Below are positions 1 through 7,605 of a DNA stretch of 64,000 nt, piece by piece. Within the stretch, counting starts at the first letter, position 1. Each line of letters opens with the position of its first letter. The DNA comes from an uncultured Faecalibacterium sp. (lineage in GTDB: Bacteria > Bacillota > Clostridia > Oscillospirales > Ruminococcaceae). The notes beneath the pieces were generated by a model. It was not told where the DNA came from and ran no database searches. It worked only from the letters and a program-made list of their open reading frames with translations. The position numbers and the translations under genes were made by a program. Location of the stretch: contig CAKSWG010000002.1 of NCBI GenBank assembly GCA_934511465.1, forward strand, positions 94,066-158,065. Reading direction: 5' to 3'.

Positions 1-932
1 AGCCCAACAGCTTTTCTCTGGAAGAGCAGCTGGCCCTTCTGGATCTTGCCGACCGGATGGAGGCCGACCCGGCACCCTATGCCCACCTGTGCGATGGGCG
101 CATTCTGGCCACCCTGTTCTATGAGCCTTCCACCCGCACCCGCCTTTCGTTTGAATCGGCCATGCTGCGGCTGGGCGGCAAGACACTGGGCTTTGCAGGG
201 GCACAGCTTTCTTCCGCCAGCAAGGGCGAGACGGTGGAGGACACCGCCCGCGTGGTGAGCAACTACGCCGATGTGATCGCCATGCGCCACCCCAAAGAGG
301 GCGCACCGCTGCGGGCATCCATGTATGCGCGCGTTCCCGTCATCAATGCAGGGGATGGCGGACACGCCCACCCCAGCCAGACCATGATCGACCTGATGAC
401 CATTCGCCAGCGCAAGGGGCGGCTGGACCATCTGACCATCGGTTTCTGCGGCGACCTCAAATTCGGGCGCACGGTCCACTCCCTGACCGCTGCCCTGAGC
501 CAGTTTGAGGGCAACCGGTTCGTATTCATCTCGCCGGAAGATCTGCGCCTGCCGCAGTATGTGAAGAATGAATCGCTGGAGCCGACCCATCAGATCTATA
601 AGGAAACGGCTGACCTTGAAGCCGAGCTGCCGCATCTGGATGTGCTGTACATGACTCGTATCCAGCAGGAGCGCTTTTTCAACGAGGAAGAATACCTGCG
701 CCTGAAAGGCTGCTACCAGCTGGACGAAGCGCTGCTGCAGAAGGCACCGCAGGATATGCCGGTGCTGCATCCGCTGCCCCGCATCGATGAGATCAAGCTG
801 GACGTGGACAACGACCCCCGCGCCGCCTACTTCGATCAGGTGCACAACGGCGTTTACATCCGCATGGCGATCATTCTGGCCCTGCTGGGCATCCCCGATC
901 CGCTGACCGGGAAAAAAGTCCTGCAGCGCTGA
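1..932 (+). CDS. pyrB: Aspartate carbamoyltransferase catalytic subunit, 5' end cut off by the window
   Basis: Condenses carbamoyl phosphate with L-aspartate to N-carbamoyl-aspartate, the second step of pyrimidine synthesis, in the cytoplasm. The frame is open from position 3, so the start codon lies upstream of the window; about 309 residues remain, nearly full length for the family. Visible signatures are STRTRLSFESA (carbamoyl-phosphate binding), HPSQTMIDL, GDLKFGRTVHSL and, near the C terminus, HPLPRIDEI followed by DNDPRAAYFDQV. These make the assignment firm. It ends at a TGA followed closely by a GC-rich hairpin and a short T run, so it is the last gene of its transcript. The next gene is convergent. 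Confidence 0.97.
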   Translation, partial: PNSFSLEEQLALLDLADRMEADPAPYAHLCDGRILATLFYEPSTRTRLSFESAMLRLGGKTLGFAGAQLSSASKGETVEDTARVVSNYADVIAMRHPKEGAPLRASMYARVPVINAGDGGHAHPSQTMIDLMTIRQRKGRLDHLTIGFCGDLKFGRTVHSLTAALSQFEGNRFVFISPEDLRLPQYVKNESLEPTHQIYKETADLEAELPHLDVLYMTRIQQERFFNEEEYLRLKGCYQLDEALLQKAPQDMPVLHPLPRIDEIKLDVDNDPRAAYFDQVHNGVYIRMAIILALLGIPDPLTGKKVLQR

Positions 933-956
933 GCCTCACTCTCCTGAAAACGATCA

Positions 957-993
957 TGCCCGCCCACCGTGGAAAAACCACAGTGGGCGGGCA
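957..993 (+). terminator. Intrinsic terminator of pyrB
   Basis: A 16-bp stem with one mismatch (TGCCCGCCCAC... / ...GTGGGCGGGCA) and an A5 loop, followed by TTTT on the plus strand. It lies 24 bases after the pyrB stop. On the minus strand the T tract is poor, so it may end kdpE transcription only weakly. Confidence 0.85.
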
Positions 994-1063
994 TTTTGCG
1001 TTTGATCCGGATGCCGGTCCATCCACTCGGCACGGGTGTGGGCACCGGAACCTTTTATGCAGG

Positions 1064-1786
1064 TTATTCTTCGGGGATGGCTGCATCATTTTCAACGCGC
1101 AGCATCCGGTATCCGACGCCAACATGGGTCTGGATCAGATGCGGCGCATCCGGGCATCGTTCCAGTTTTTTGCGCAGGGATGCCATATAAACACGCAAGG
1201 AGGCAATGTCATTTTCCTGCGTACTGCCCCATACTTTCTGCGTGAGGGAGGTATGCGTCAGCACCTTGCCCACATTATGCGCCAGCACACACAGCAGTTT
1301 GTACTCGATGGGGGTCAGATGCAATTCATTCTCGCTCAACCAGACGCAGCCTGCCGAGAAATCGATCTTCAAAGGACCATTGACAAAAACCGGGCTGTTG
1401 ATGCCGTCAGAAGCCAGCAGATTCAATCGGCGCTGCGTTACACGCAGTCTTGCCAGCAGCTCGTCCACGGAAAACGGCTTTGTCAGATAATCGTCTGCGC
1501 CGTTGTCCAGTGCTTCGATCTTATCAGAATCCTCGCTCCGGGCACTCAGGACGATGATGGGCAGGTTCGACCATGTGCGGACGCTGCGGATGACCTCGAT
1601 GCCGTCTATATCGGGCAGCCCAAGATCCAGCAGCATGATGTCCGGATTGTGGCTGGTAGTCATCATGATCGCCGTTTCCCCATTGGAAGCAGTCAGATAT
1701 TTATAGCCGTGGGTTTTCAGGGTCGTTGTGATCAGACACCGTACAGGAACATCATCCTCTACGACCAGAATGGACGGCTTATTCAT
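1064..1786 (-). CDS. kdpE: KdpE-like OmpR-family response regulator
   Basis: A 240-residue two-component response regulator. The N-terminal receiver domain (about 1-120) has the acidic pair in VVEDD, the phospho-acceptor Asp in MLLDLGLP and the Lys of the YLTKPF motif. The C-terminal half (about 135-232) is an OmpR-type winged helix, with LTPIEYKLLCVLAHNVGKVL and a later VGVGYRM wing. Its ATG overlaps the end of the upstream histidine kinase by 8 bp and a GAGGTG ribosome site lies inside that gene, so the pair is translationally coupled. No kdpFABC operon is nearby. The likely targets are the ktrB/ktrA genes at the head of the same operon, which is inference. The family assignment to KdpE rather than a generic OmpR regulator rests on its KdpD-type partner. 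Confidence 0.9.
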   Translation of the reverse strand: MNKPSILVVEDDVPVRCLITTTLKTHGYKYLTASNGETAIMMTTSHNPDIMLLDLGLPDIDGIEVIRSVRTWSNLPIIVLSARSEDSDKIEALDNGADDYLTKPFSVDELLARLRVTQRRLNLLASDGINSPVFVNGPLKIDFSAGCVWLSENELHLTPIEYKLLCVLAHNVGKVLTHTSLTQKVWGSTQENDIASLRVYMASLRKKLERCPDAPHLIQTHVGVGYRMLRVENDAAIPEE

Positions 1787-3752
1787 GAATGTTCACCTCG
1801 CTTTGCGGCAATGCAAAGGAAAAGACACTGCCATTGGGAATGTTGTCACGCAGGGTCAATGTTCCGCCGTGAGCCGTCAGGATCGCACGGCAGAGGGGCA
1901 AGCCCAGTCCAAGGCTGCGGTGGCTGTCTGCGATGCGGCTCTGCCCGGTATAAAACATCTCGAACACCTGTGCTTTTGCGTGATCCGGAATGCCGGGACC
2001 GTTATCTGCAACTTCCACTACGACCTGATGGTCTTTCCGGTAAGCCGAAATCTGAATGACCGAGCCCACGGGGGTGTATTTGATGGCGTTATCCACCAGA
2101 TTGACAACGACCTGCATGATCAGCCGTGCATCCACATTGACCAGGAGGATCTCGTCCCCATACTGTGTTGTGATGGTGTGTTCGCAGCTTTTCCGGTTGA
2201 CATGATGCAGTGCTTCTTCGATCATTTCGTCCATCAGCTGCGGTGAGATCTGCAGATTCATCCGTCCATCTTCAATGCGGGTGATGGAAAGCAGATTTTC
2301 CACCAGACCGATCAGCCATTGTGCATCATCAAAAATATCGGTGCAGATCTTGTTCCGGGTCTCTGTATCCAGCGTTTCTCCGTTGGAAAGCAGATTGCTG
2401 GCATTGCCGGAAATGGAGGTCAGCGGGGTGCGCAGGTCATGGGAGATCGTGCGCAGCAGGTTTGCCCGCAGCTCTTCATTTTTTGCCTGCACGGTTGCCT
2501 GCTCTTTTTCCAGTGCGTTTCTGCGGTTTTCGATGGCCAGCGCGCCTTCACCCAGAATGGAGAGCAGCACACTGTTTTCAAAGGCATCCAGCGGTTTTTC
2601 GGACAGATCGATCCCGATCACTCCAAACACGCCGCCTCCGGTCCGAAGTGCAAAATAAAGCCCCTTTGCATCCGGGCAGCTATCCGTGCCTGCACCGGAA
2701 CGCTTTTTGTTGGCAAACGTCCAGTTTGCCGCATCCCGTTCTTCCGGTGCAGAAAAGATGTTTTGCGCCGTTTCCCCGTCAACCGAAAAAAGCTGTTCTG
2801 ACCCAAGACCTCCGTTTTGTTCCGGGTAAACGATCAGGCTCCGGTTCAACAGCTTCATCAGCTGGGAAGCTGTCTGAGAGAGGATTTCTTCCTCGCTTTT
2901 TGCTCTCTGTAAAAGCTGATTCGTATCAAACAGTACTTTTGTCCGGAATGCTGCCTGCGCAGACATTTTTGCATGGTCTTTCAGCCGTGTCGTCAACGTA
3001 CAGGTAATGATTGCAGAGGTCAGCATCAGGGCAAATGTGACCTGATAACCGGGGTCATACGCATGAAATGTCAGGCGCGGTTCCGTCAGGAAAAAATTGT
3101 ACAGCGCAACACTGGCAACAGAGCCCAGCACACCGCAGGTGTAGCCGCTGGTAAACAATGCGGTGAACAGCACCCCCAGCATATAGAGCATGATAATGTT
3201 ATAACGCGCAAAGTCCATCTGCAGGAAAAAGAAGCCGATGAGCGTGATGCAGCTCAGGATGCCTGCGGTGATCAGCAGATCACGGACAGAAGGCAGAAGC
3301 GGACGGGTGAACAGCTTCCGTCCCGAACCGTAGCCAGTCTCTGCAGAAGCATCCGGGATGATGTAAATATCCAGATTAGGCGCAGTCAGCGTCAATTTTT
3401 CGGTCAGTGACGGCCCGCTCCAGAAATGGCGGCGATGTACGCTGGAGCGCCCCAGTACGATTTTTGTAATGCCGGAGATGCGGGCAAACTCTGCGATCTG
3501 CTGCGGAATGTCATCCCCGTAGATCGTAGAAATGTCGGCACCTGCCTGCTCTGCCATACGAATGTGCTGCTGCAAGCGCCGACAGTCTTCTTTTCCCATC
3601 TGATCCGAGTCAGGAGTCCGGACATACAGAGCTGTAAAGGTCCCTCCAAACGCCTTTGCCATCGTTGCTGCCGTCCGCACGATCTTTGCATTGGAGGGAG
3701 AGGACGACAGACACGCCAGAATATGTTCAGTGGGTGGGTCATTCTGATTCAT
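1779..3752 (-). CDS. kdpD: Short KdpD-type sensor histidine kinase (Usp-DUF4118-GAF-HisKA)
   Basis: A 657-residue membrane histidine kinase. Order of parts: universal stress protein (Usp) domain (about 8-133), four hydrophobic segments of the DUF4118 type (about 157-258), GAF-like region (about 280-400), HisKA with the phosphorylated His near 438 in RTISHDLRTP, and HATPase with DNAIKY and DNGPGI. It lacks the roughly 210-residue N-terminal KdpD domain with a Walker motif found in the E. coli protein (about 895 residues). The Usp domain contains S-S-S, exactly 20 residues, then FTALY (residues 16-43). This fits the SxS-X20-FTAxY motif reported for c-di-AMP binding by S. aureus KdpD. I chose the ATG at 3752, preceded by AGGTGA, over a GTG three codons upstream that sits in that ribosome site. 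It probably senses potassium status through c-di-AMP and signals to the overlapping KdpE. Confidence 0.9.
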   Translation of the reverse strand: MNQNDPPTEHILACLSSSPSNAKIVRTAATMAKAFGGTFTALYVRTPDSDQMGKEDCRRLQQHIRMAEQAGADISTIYGDDIPQQIAEFARISGITKIVLGRSSVHRRHFWSGPSLTEKLTLTAPNLDIYIIPDASAETGYGSGRKLFTRPLLPSVRDLLITAGILSCITLIGFFFLQMDFARYNIIMLYMLGVLFTALFTSGYTCGVLGSVASVALYNFFLTEPRLTFHAYDPGYQVTFALMLTSAIITCTLTTRLKDHAKMSAQAAFRTKVLFDTNQLLQRAKSEEEILSQTASQLMKLLNRSLIVYPEQNGGLGSEQLFSVDGETAQNIFSAPEERDAANWTFANKKRSGAGTDSCPDAKGLYFALRTGGGVFGVIGIDLSEKPLDAFENSVLLSILGEGALAIENRRNALEKEQATVQAKNEELRANLLRTISHDLRTPLTSISGNASNLLSNGETLDTETRNKICTDIFDDAQWLIGLVENLLSITRIEDGRMNLQISPQLMDEMIEEALHHVNRKSCEHTITTQYGDEILLVNVDARLIMQVVVNLVDNAIKYTPVGSVIQISAYRKDHQVVVEVADNGPGIPDHAKAQVFEMFYTGQSRIADSHRSLGLGLPLCRAILTAHGGTLTLRDNIPNGSVFSFALPQSEVNIHE

Positions 3753-3794
3753 AAAGATCACCTGCCTTGCCCACAGTATAGCACAATTTGATGG

Positions 3795-3923
3795 TCACGA
3801 CCACCAGCTGCGTCTTCTTCCTTCCTGTTGAAGGATCTCCCTCCGCATGTGATCCAGCGCATCTGCTGCCCAAAAGCCACTCAACATGACTCCAAGAACC
3901 ATCAGCAACAAAACGATATCCAT
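3795..3923 (-). CDS. Small single-span membrane protein in the Ktr/Kdp operon (42 aa)
   Basis: A 42-codon frame with ATG at 3923, an AGGACGGA ribosome site and a TGA at 3795. The product begins MDIVLLLMVLGVMLSGFW, a clear transmembrane helix of about 17 residues, followed by an amphipathic charged tail (ALDHMRREILQQEGRRR). It fits exactly between ktrA (18-bp gap) and kdpD (42-bp gap) and is co-oriented. By position and size it recalls KdpF, the roughly 30-residue subunit of the Kdp pump, but no KdpABC genes are present. It could be a small regulatory or stabilizing subunit of the Ktr channel or of the kinase; that role is inference. The short length leaves some chance that it is untranslated. 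Confidence 0.7.
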   Translation of the reverse strand: MDIVLLLMVLGVMLSGFWAADALDHMRREILQQEGRRRSWWS

Positions 3924-3941
3924 ATGATCCGTCCTATCTTT

Positions 3942-4589
3942 TCAGAGCCGGAAACACTTCTGGATCGATGCGTATTTTCCCAAAACCAGCATACTTTCAT
4001 CCCGGCACAGCTGCGTATCCGGCGTGATGCTCATATCGAGCTTTCCGTCTTTTTTCAGTGCAAGAATGTTGATGTTATACTTTTTTCGGATATTGATCTC
4101 GCCGATCGTGCGATCCATCCATTCCGGCGGAATGGTCACTTCCATGATGGCGTGGTCGTCCTGCAGCTCGATATAATCCAGAATGTGTTCGGAGCTGTAT
4201 CGGATCGCTGCCCACTTTGCCAGCTGCTTTTCCGGGTAGACCACTTCATCCGCACCGTTGCGCAGCAGAAACTTGGCTTGTACATCCCGCTCTGCACGCG
4301 AGACCACAAGCTTTGCGCCCAGCTCCTTGAGCAGTGATGTTGTTTCCAGCGAGCTTTGAAAATTGCCGCCGATGGTTACGATACACACATCAAAATTGCC
4401 GACACCAAGGGAGCGCAGAAAGTATTCGCTGGTGCTGTCACCGATCTGTGCATTCGTCACATAGGAAAGCACGGCGTTCACACGGTCTTCGTTGCTGTCG
4501 ATCGCCATGACCTGATGACCCAGCTCATTCAGTTCCTGCGCAATATGGCGGCCAAAACGGCCAAGCCCAATCAAAAGAATCGATTTCAT
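3942..4589 (-). CDS. ktrA: KtrA-type RCK potassium-uptake regulatory subunit
   Basis: A 215-residue cytoplasmic gating protein that binds nucleotide and opens the KtrB channel. The N-terminal RCK_N Rossmann domain starts ILLIGLGRFGRHIA (GxGxxG nucleotide loop), with the acidic residue of VMAIDSN about 20 residues later and an IGDST segment. A C-terminal RCK_C domain (about 135-215), of the kind that binds c-di-AMP in many Firmicutes, follows. Length matches KtrA/KtrC (about 220) rather than the double-length TrkA (about 458). It begins 11 bp after the stop of the channel gene, so both are made from one mRNA. It shares possible c-di-AMP control with the downstream KdpD. Confidence 0.93.
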   Translation of the reverse strand: MKSILLIGLGRFGRHIAQELNELGHQVMAIDSNEDRVNAVLSYVTNAQIGDSTSEYFLRSLGVGNFDVCIVTIGGNFQSSLETTSLLKELGAKLVVSRAERDVQAKFLLRNGADEVVYPEKQLAKWAAIRYSSEHILDYIELQDDHAIMEVTIPPEWMDRTIGEINIRKKYNINILALKKDGKLDMSITPDTQLCRDESMLVLGKYASIQKCFRL

Positions 4590-4600
4590 ACTTGTCTCCT

Positions 4601-5938
4601 TTATCCGATTGCGATCTTCTCCTGCGGCAGACGAGAGTGGGCAGGGCTGCTGCCAAATGCCGCATAGATCAACGTCAATCCGCCAACACGTCCCAAAAAC
4701 ATCAGTGCGATCAGCACCCCCTGCGAAAGGATGCCCAACTGCGGTGTGATGCCCAATGTCAGACCTACCGTTGCCACAGCCGAAGCAGTCTCATACAAAC
4801 AGACTGACATCGGCAGCTGCTCTGCCGCAGCAATGACAAAGGCTCCGAGGAAGAACAGCGTCAAATACATCCCTGCGATCGTAGCAGCATTCTTGACCGC
4901 GGAACCATCTATGCGCCGCCCGAAAAATTCGGCATCTTCTCTGCGGCGGAAGGTCGCCCACATATTGGCCAGCAGAACGGCAAATGTTGTGGTTTTCATG
5001 CCGCCTGCCGTGGAGCCGGGCGAACCGCCCAACAGCATCAGAACCACCATCAATGCCTGTGAAGTGCTGCCCATCGCAGCAAGATCAGCGGTGTTAAAAC
5101 CGGCAGTACGAGGGGTAACGGATTGGAACATCGACAATAAAATGCGCTGCCGGGCAGAGCCTGCCGTGAACTCGAAGCAATAAAAGTACAGCGTCGGCAG
5201 TACCAGAAGAAATGCCGTTGTGACAAGGATCACCTTGCTCTGCATCCGATAACGGTGAAAATCAAGGCGATATGTACAAATGTCCTCCCATGTCAGAAAG
5301 CCAAGGCCGCCAAAGACGATCAGGGCCGCGATCACTGTGGTAAGCAATGGGTTTCCTGCATACTGTGTCAGCGAAACAAATTTTGCCCCCTCTGTTCCCA
5401 GCAGGTCAAACCCGGCATTGCAGAACGCCGAAATGGAATGAAACAATGCGTACCAGATCCCGCGCAAACCATAATCGGCGCAAAATGTCGGCAGCAGCAG
5501 TGCAGCACCGGCCAATTCAAACAGGGCGGTGATCCGCAGAATAAAGCCTGTCAGCCGCACGATGCCGCCCATCTGCGGGGCAGCCGTAGCTTCCTGCATC
5601 GTGCTGCGCTGCTTGAGGGAGATCTTTCGCCCGGAAAGCAGCGCAAAGGCAGCACCTACCGTAATGACGCCCAATCCTCCGATCTGGATCAGAAGAAGGA
5701 TCACACTCTGCCCGAATGCCGACCAGTAGCTGCCGGTATCCTGTACCACAAGTCCGGTCACGCAAAGGGCAGAGGTGGAGGTAAACAGCGCCTCATGGAA
5801 CGGTGTAACGCACCGCTGCTGTGCAGCGATCGGGAGCATCAGAAGCAATGCGCCCACCAGATCAACTGCCGCAAAACCTGCAATAATGACCTGAAAAGAA
5901 GAAAAACGGTGCTGCCTGTAACGAGGATATTGAATCAT
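4601..5938 (-). CDS. ktrB: KtrB/TrkH-family potassium channel subunit
   Basis: A 445-residue integral membrane protein with the four M1-P-M2 repeats of the SKT superfamily. Each pore loop is visible with its filter glycine: TSALCVTGLV, SAFCNAGFD, VTPRTAGFN and SAVATVGLT. The intramembrane gating loop appears as GGSPGSTAGGMKTTT. Length fits KtrB (about 450) rather than E. coli TrkH (483). It imports K+ (often with Na+) together with KtrA encoded next. ATG at 5938 has an AAAGGAG ribosome site, and this is the first gene of the five-gene potassium operon. A TATACT at about 20 bases beyond the upstream gap midpoint may be its -10 element, without a convincing -35. Confidence 0.93.
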   Translation of the reverse strand: MIQYPRYRQHRFSSFQVIIAGFAAVDLVGALLLMLPIAAQQRCVTPFHEALFTSTSALCVTGLVVQDTGSYWSAFGQSVILLLIQIGGLGVITVGAAFALLSGRKISLKQRSTMQEATAAPQMGGIVRLTGFILRITALFELAGAALLLPTFCADYGLRGIWYALFHSISAFCNAGFDLLGTEGAKFVSLTQYAGNPLLTTVIAALIVFGGLGFLTWEDICTYRLDFHRYRMQSKVILVTTAFLLVLPTLYFYCFEFTAGSARQRILLSMFQSVTPRTAGFNTADLAAMGSTSQALMVVLMLLGGSPGSTAGGMKTTTFAVLLANMWATFRRREDAEFFGRRIDGSAVKNAATIAGMYLTLFFLGAFVIAAAEQLPMSVCLYETASAVATVGLTLGITPQLGILSQGVLIALMFLGRVGGLTLIYAAFGSSPAHSRLPQEKIAIG

Positions 5939-6055
5939 AAAAGCTCCTTTACCTATCCGTGTGCATAAAGATTAGCATGGAACAGATAAAAGAGCCGTAA
6001 AGAAAATTGTAGAAGTATAAAGATTCCATTAAAATCGATCAGCCAACACTAAAAA

Positions 6056-6098
6056 ATGCCGGACATCACCAGCGCAAAAAAGCGGTAATGTCCAGCAT
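6056..6098 (-). terminator. Minus-strand hairpin with T run after the truncated small gene
   Basis: Arms ATGCCGGACAT and ATGTCCAGCAT (one mismatch), followed on the minus strand by TTTTTT. It lies just downstream of the truncated small gene ending at 6103. The corresponding hairpin of the intact homologue lies at 16051-16090. Confidence 0.75.
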
Positions 6099-6102
6099 TT
6101 AT

Positions 6103-6260
6103 TCAGATCTCTGACCCATGGCTCCCAGCCGCATTCTTCAAATATTCCTCTGGGTCACCATTCAGGATCAAATCCGCATAGCCCAGCGGGTCATTGTAAA
6201 TAAGGCAGTCCAACTCTGCCCGCTGCGCCATGGTAGCATTCAGCGCATCCTCGACCCCCG
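6103..6260 (-). pseudogene. 3' fragment of a small repeated protein family (DUF6061-like)
   Basis: The last 51 codons (from GVEDALNATMAQRAELD to GSHGSEI) match the C-terminal two thirds of the intact 83-residue gene at 16131-16382 almost residue for residue (AQRAELD, IYNDPLGYADLILNGD). The N-terminal third is missing. Upstream of 6260 the sequence switches to an inverted fragment of the same family and then to a dispersed repeat. A frame stays open to 6339, but those first residues are not family sequence. I read it as a broken copy. The DUF6061 name is from memory and unverified. Confidence 0.7.
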
Positions 6261-6297
6261 GCACAGCGGGCGGAACTGGACTGGCTGCTGTACCCAG
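6256..6297 (+). pseudogene. Inverted internal fragment of the same small family
   Basis: On the plus strand this segment closely matches the core of the intact gene at 16948-17196 (there about 17060-17100), coding for PAQRAELDWLLY. It is only about 14 codons long and abuts the minus-strand fragment, so the two form an inverted junction. Confidence 0.6.
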
Positions 6298-6338
6298 CCA
6301 TCCTTGCCTGCTGGAACAGCGAGGAAGGCCAACGGTCA

Positions 6339-6418
6339 CTTGTCGGGGCGAGGCCCCTCCATCTTGCTAACGCAAGACCGTTCGGTCGCTTAAAAGCCCC
6401 ACTGGGGCTTTCATTGCT
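6339..6418. repeat. Dispersed 80-bp repeat (family C), copy 1
   Basis: About 75 of 80 positions match 59745-59824. It contains two small palindromes (GGGGCGAGGCCCC and AAAGCCCCACTGGGGCTTT). No coding sense. The flanking 6419-6550 holds no recognizable gene. Confidence 0.85.
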
Positions 6419-6550
6419 CCGCTGCGCTGCGCAAACGCGAGCTTGCCTATGGCAGGCGGAACAGGCCCATCACGCCGCCAGCAAAGAGAAACAGAGCGTT
6501 CCCGACGGGGAACGCCCTGTTGTACATATCGTTATCGTACGTGGATTTTT

Positions 6551-6584
6551 CAGGGTGCGTCCGGGTGGGCGCACCCTGTTTTTG
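6551..6584 (+). terminator. Hairpin with T run, no clear upstream gene
   Basis: Perfect 9-bp arms CAGGGTGCG/CGCACCCTG followed by TTTTTG. The bases that follow (TTTTGCCTTTAAT, then CTAACC) also occur at 16115-16147, next to an intact member of the small family. This is therefore probably a leftover from another copy of that locus. Confidence 0.5.
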
Positions 6585-6592
6585 TTTTGCCT

Positions 6593-6616
6593 TTAATTTT
6601 CTAACCCATGGTTTCC
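6593..6616 (-). pseudogene. C-terminal tip of another small-family copy
   Basis: Minus-strand codons read GNHGLEN then TAA, matching the GSHWLED end of the intact gene at 16131, and the downstream flank matches too. Only eight codons survive. Confidence 0.45.
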
Positions 6617-6656
6617 GGCCACCGGCCTGTATGATTTGCTACAGGTCGTTGGCCGG
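6615..6656 (-). terminator. Hairpin just after scrK
   Basis: Long stem CCGGCCACCGGCCTGTA / TACAGGTCGTTGGCCGG, starting 6 bases after the fructokinase stop. The minus strand lacks a T run, so termination efficiency is uncertain. It is the only candidate operon end. Confidence 0.5.
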
Positions 6657-6661
6657 TTCTG

Positions 6662-7594
6662 TTATTTTTCGATTTCTTCCAATGTAGGCATAGCAGGGAT
6701 AGCACCGTGGCGGCTGGTGGTGATGCTGGCAGCTTTGTTGGCAAAGGCCAGAATGCTTTCCAGTTTGTCCACAGTCAGGGTGTCCAGCTCCTCCTTGCAG
6801 AGCTTGGACAGGGCAGCCCCAAAGAAGGTATCGCCTGCGCCGTTGGTGTCGCCCACCTTGCAGGGAACGCCAGCCACATGGCCGGTCTTGTCCCCAAAGC
6901 GGTAGAATACGCCGTTTGCACCCAAGGTGACGAAAATCAGCCGGATGCCGTTCTGTGCCAGTTGTGCCGTGCCGCTTTCGCAGTCGGTGGTGCCGGTGAG
7001 CAGGGGCAGCTCTTCATCGGAAACTTTCAGAATATCCACCAGCGGCAGGGGAGCTTTCATCTGGGCAATGGCATCCTCTTTGTTCTTCCAGAGGTTGGCA
7101 CGGTAGTTGGGGTCATAAGTAATGACAGCACCCAGCTTTTTGGCGCGGGCGGCAGCATCCAGTGTGGCAGTGCGGGAGGGGTCAGCGGTGAGGCTGACCG
7201 AGCCAAAGTGCACGATTTTGGCAGCCTTCAGAGCTTCCTCCGAAATGTCCTCTTTGCACAGCATCACATCGGCATTGGCGCTGCGGTAGAAGCTGAAATC
7301 CCGCTCACCGGCGGCATCCACCGAGACCACCGCCATGGTGGTGGGGTGGTCTGCGTCCACAGCCACGCCGGAAACATCCACCTTGTTTTCTGCCAGAACC
7401 TCTTTCAGGTAGCGGCCAAAGGCATCTGCACCCACCTTGCCGATAAAGGCGGTCTGTGCCCCCAGCCGGGCGGCTGCCACTGCCAGATTGGCCGGGGCAC
7501 CGCCGGGATTTGCGGCAAACTGCGGAATGCCCTTTTCGTCCTTACCGGTCTGGGTCAGGTCGATCAAAACTTCACCGATCGTTACAATATCCAT
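6662..7594 (-). CDS. scrK: Fructokinase (PfkB/ribokinase family)
   Basis: Phosphorylates fructose to fructose 6-phosphate with ATP. The 310-residue length is standard. The N-terminal PfkB signature region reads NPGGAPANLAVAAARLG (about 29-45). The C-terminal ATP and catalytic motif is GDTNGAGDTFFGA, with the catalytic base Asp at about 255. TYDPNYRANLW is typical of sucrose-operon fructokinases. It is the last gene of the sugar operon, 11 bp after the amylosucrase-like gene whose action on sucrose would release fructose. That context favours fructokinase over 2-keto-3-deoxygluconate kinase or ribokinase. Confidence 0.92.
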   Translation of the reverse strand: MDIVTIGEVLIDLTQTGKDEKGIPQFAANPGGAPANLAVAAARLGAQTAFIGKVGADAFGRYLKEVLAENKVDVSGVAVDADHPTTMAVVSVDAAGERDFSFYRSANADVMLCKEDISEEALKAAKIVHFGSVSLTADPSRTATLDAAARAKKLGAVITYDPNYRANLWKNKEDAIAQMKAPLPLVDILKVSDEELPLLTGTTDCESGTAQLAQNGIRLIFVTLGANGVFYRFGDKTGHVAGVPCKVGDTNGAGDTFFGAALSKLCKEELDTLTVDKLESILAFANKAASITTSRHGAIPAMPTLEEIEK

Positions 7595-7605
7595 GGCTGC
7601 TCCTT

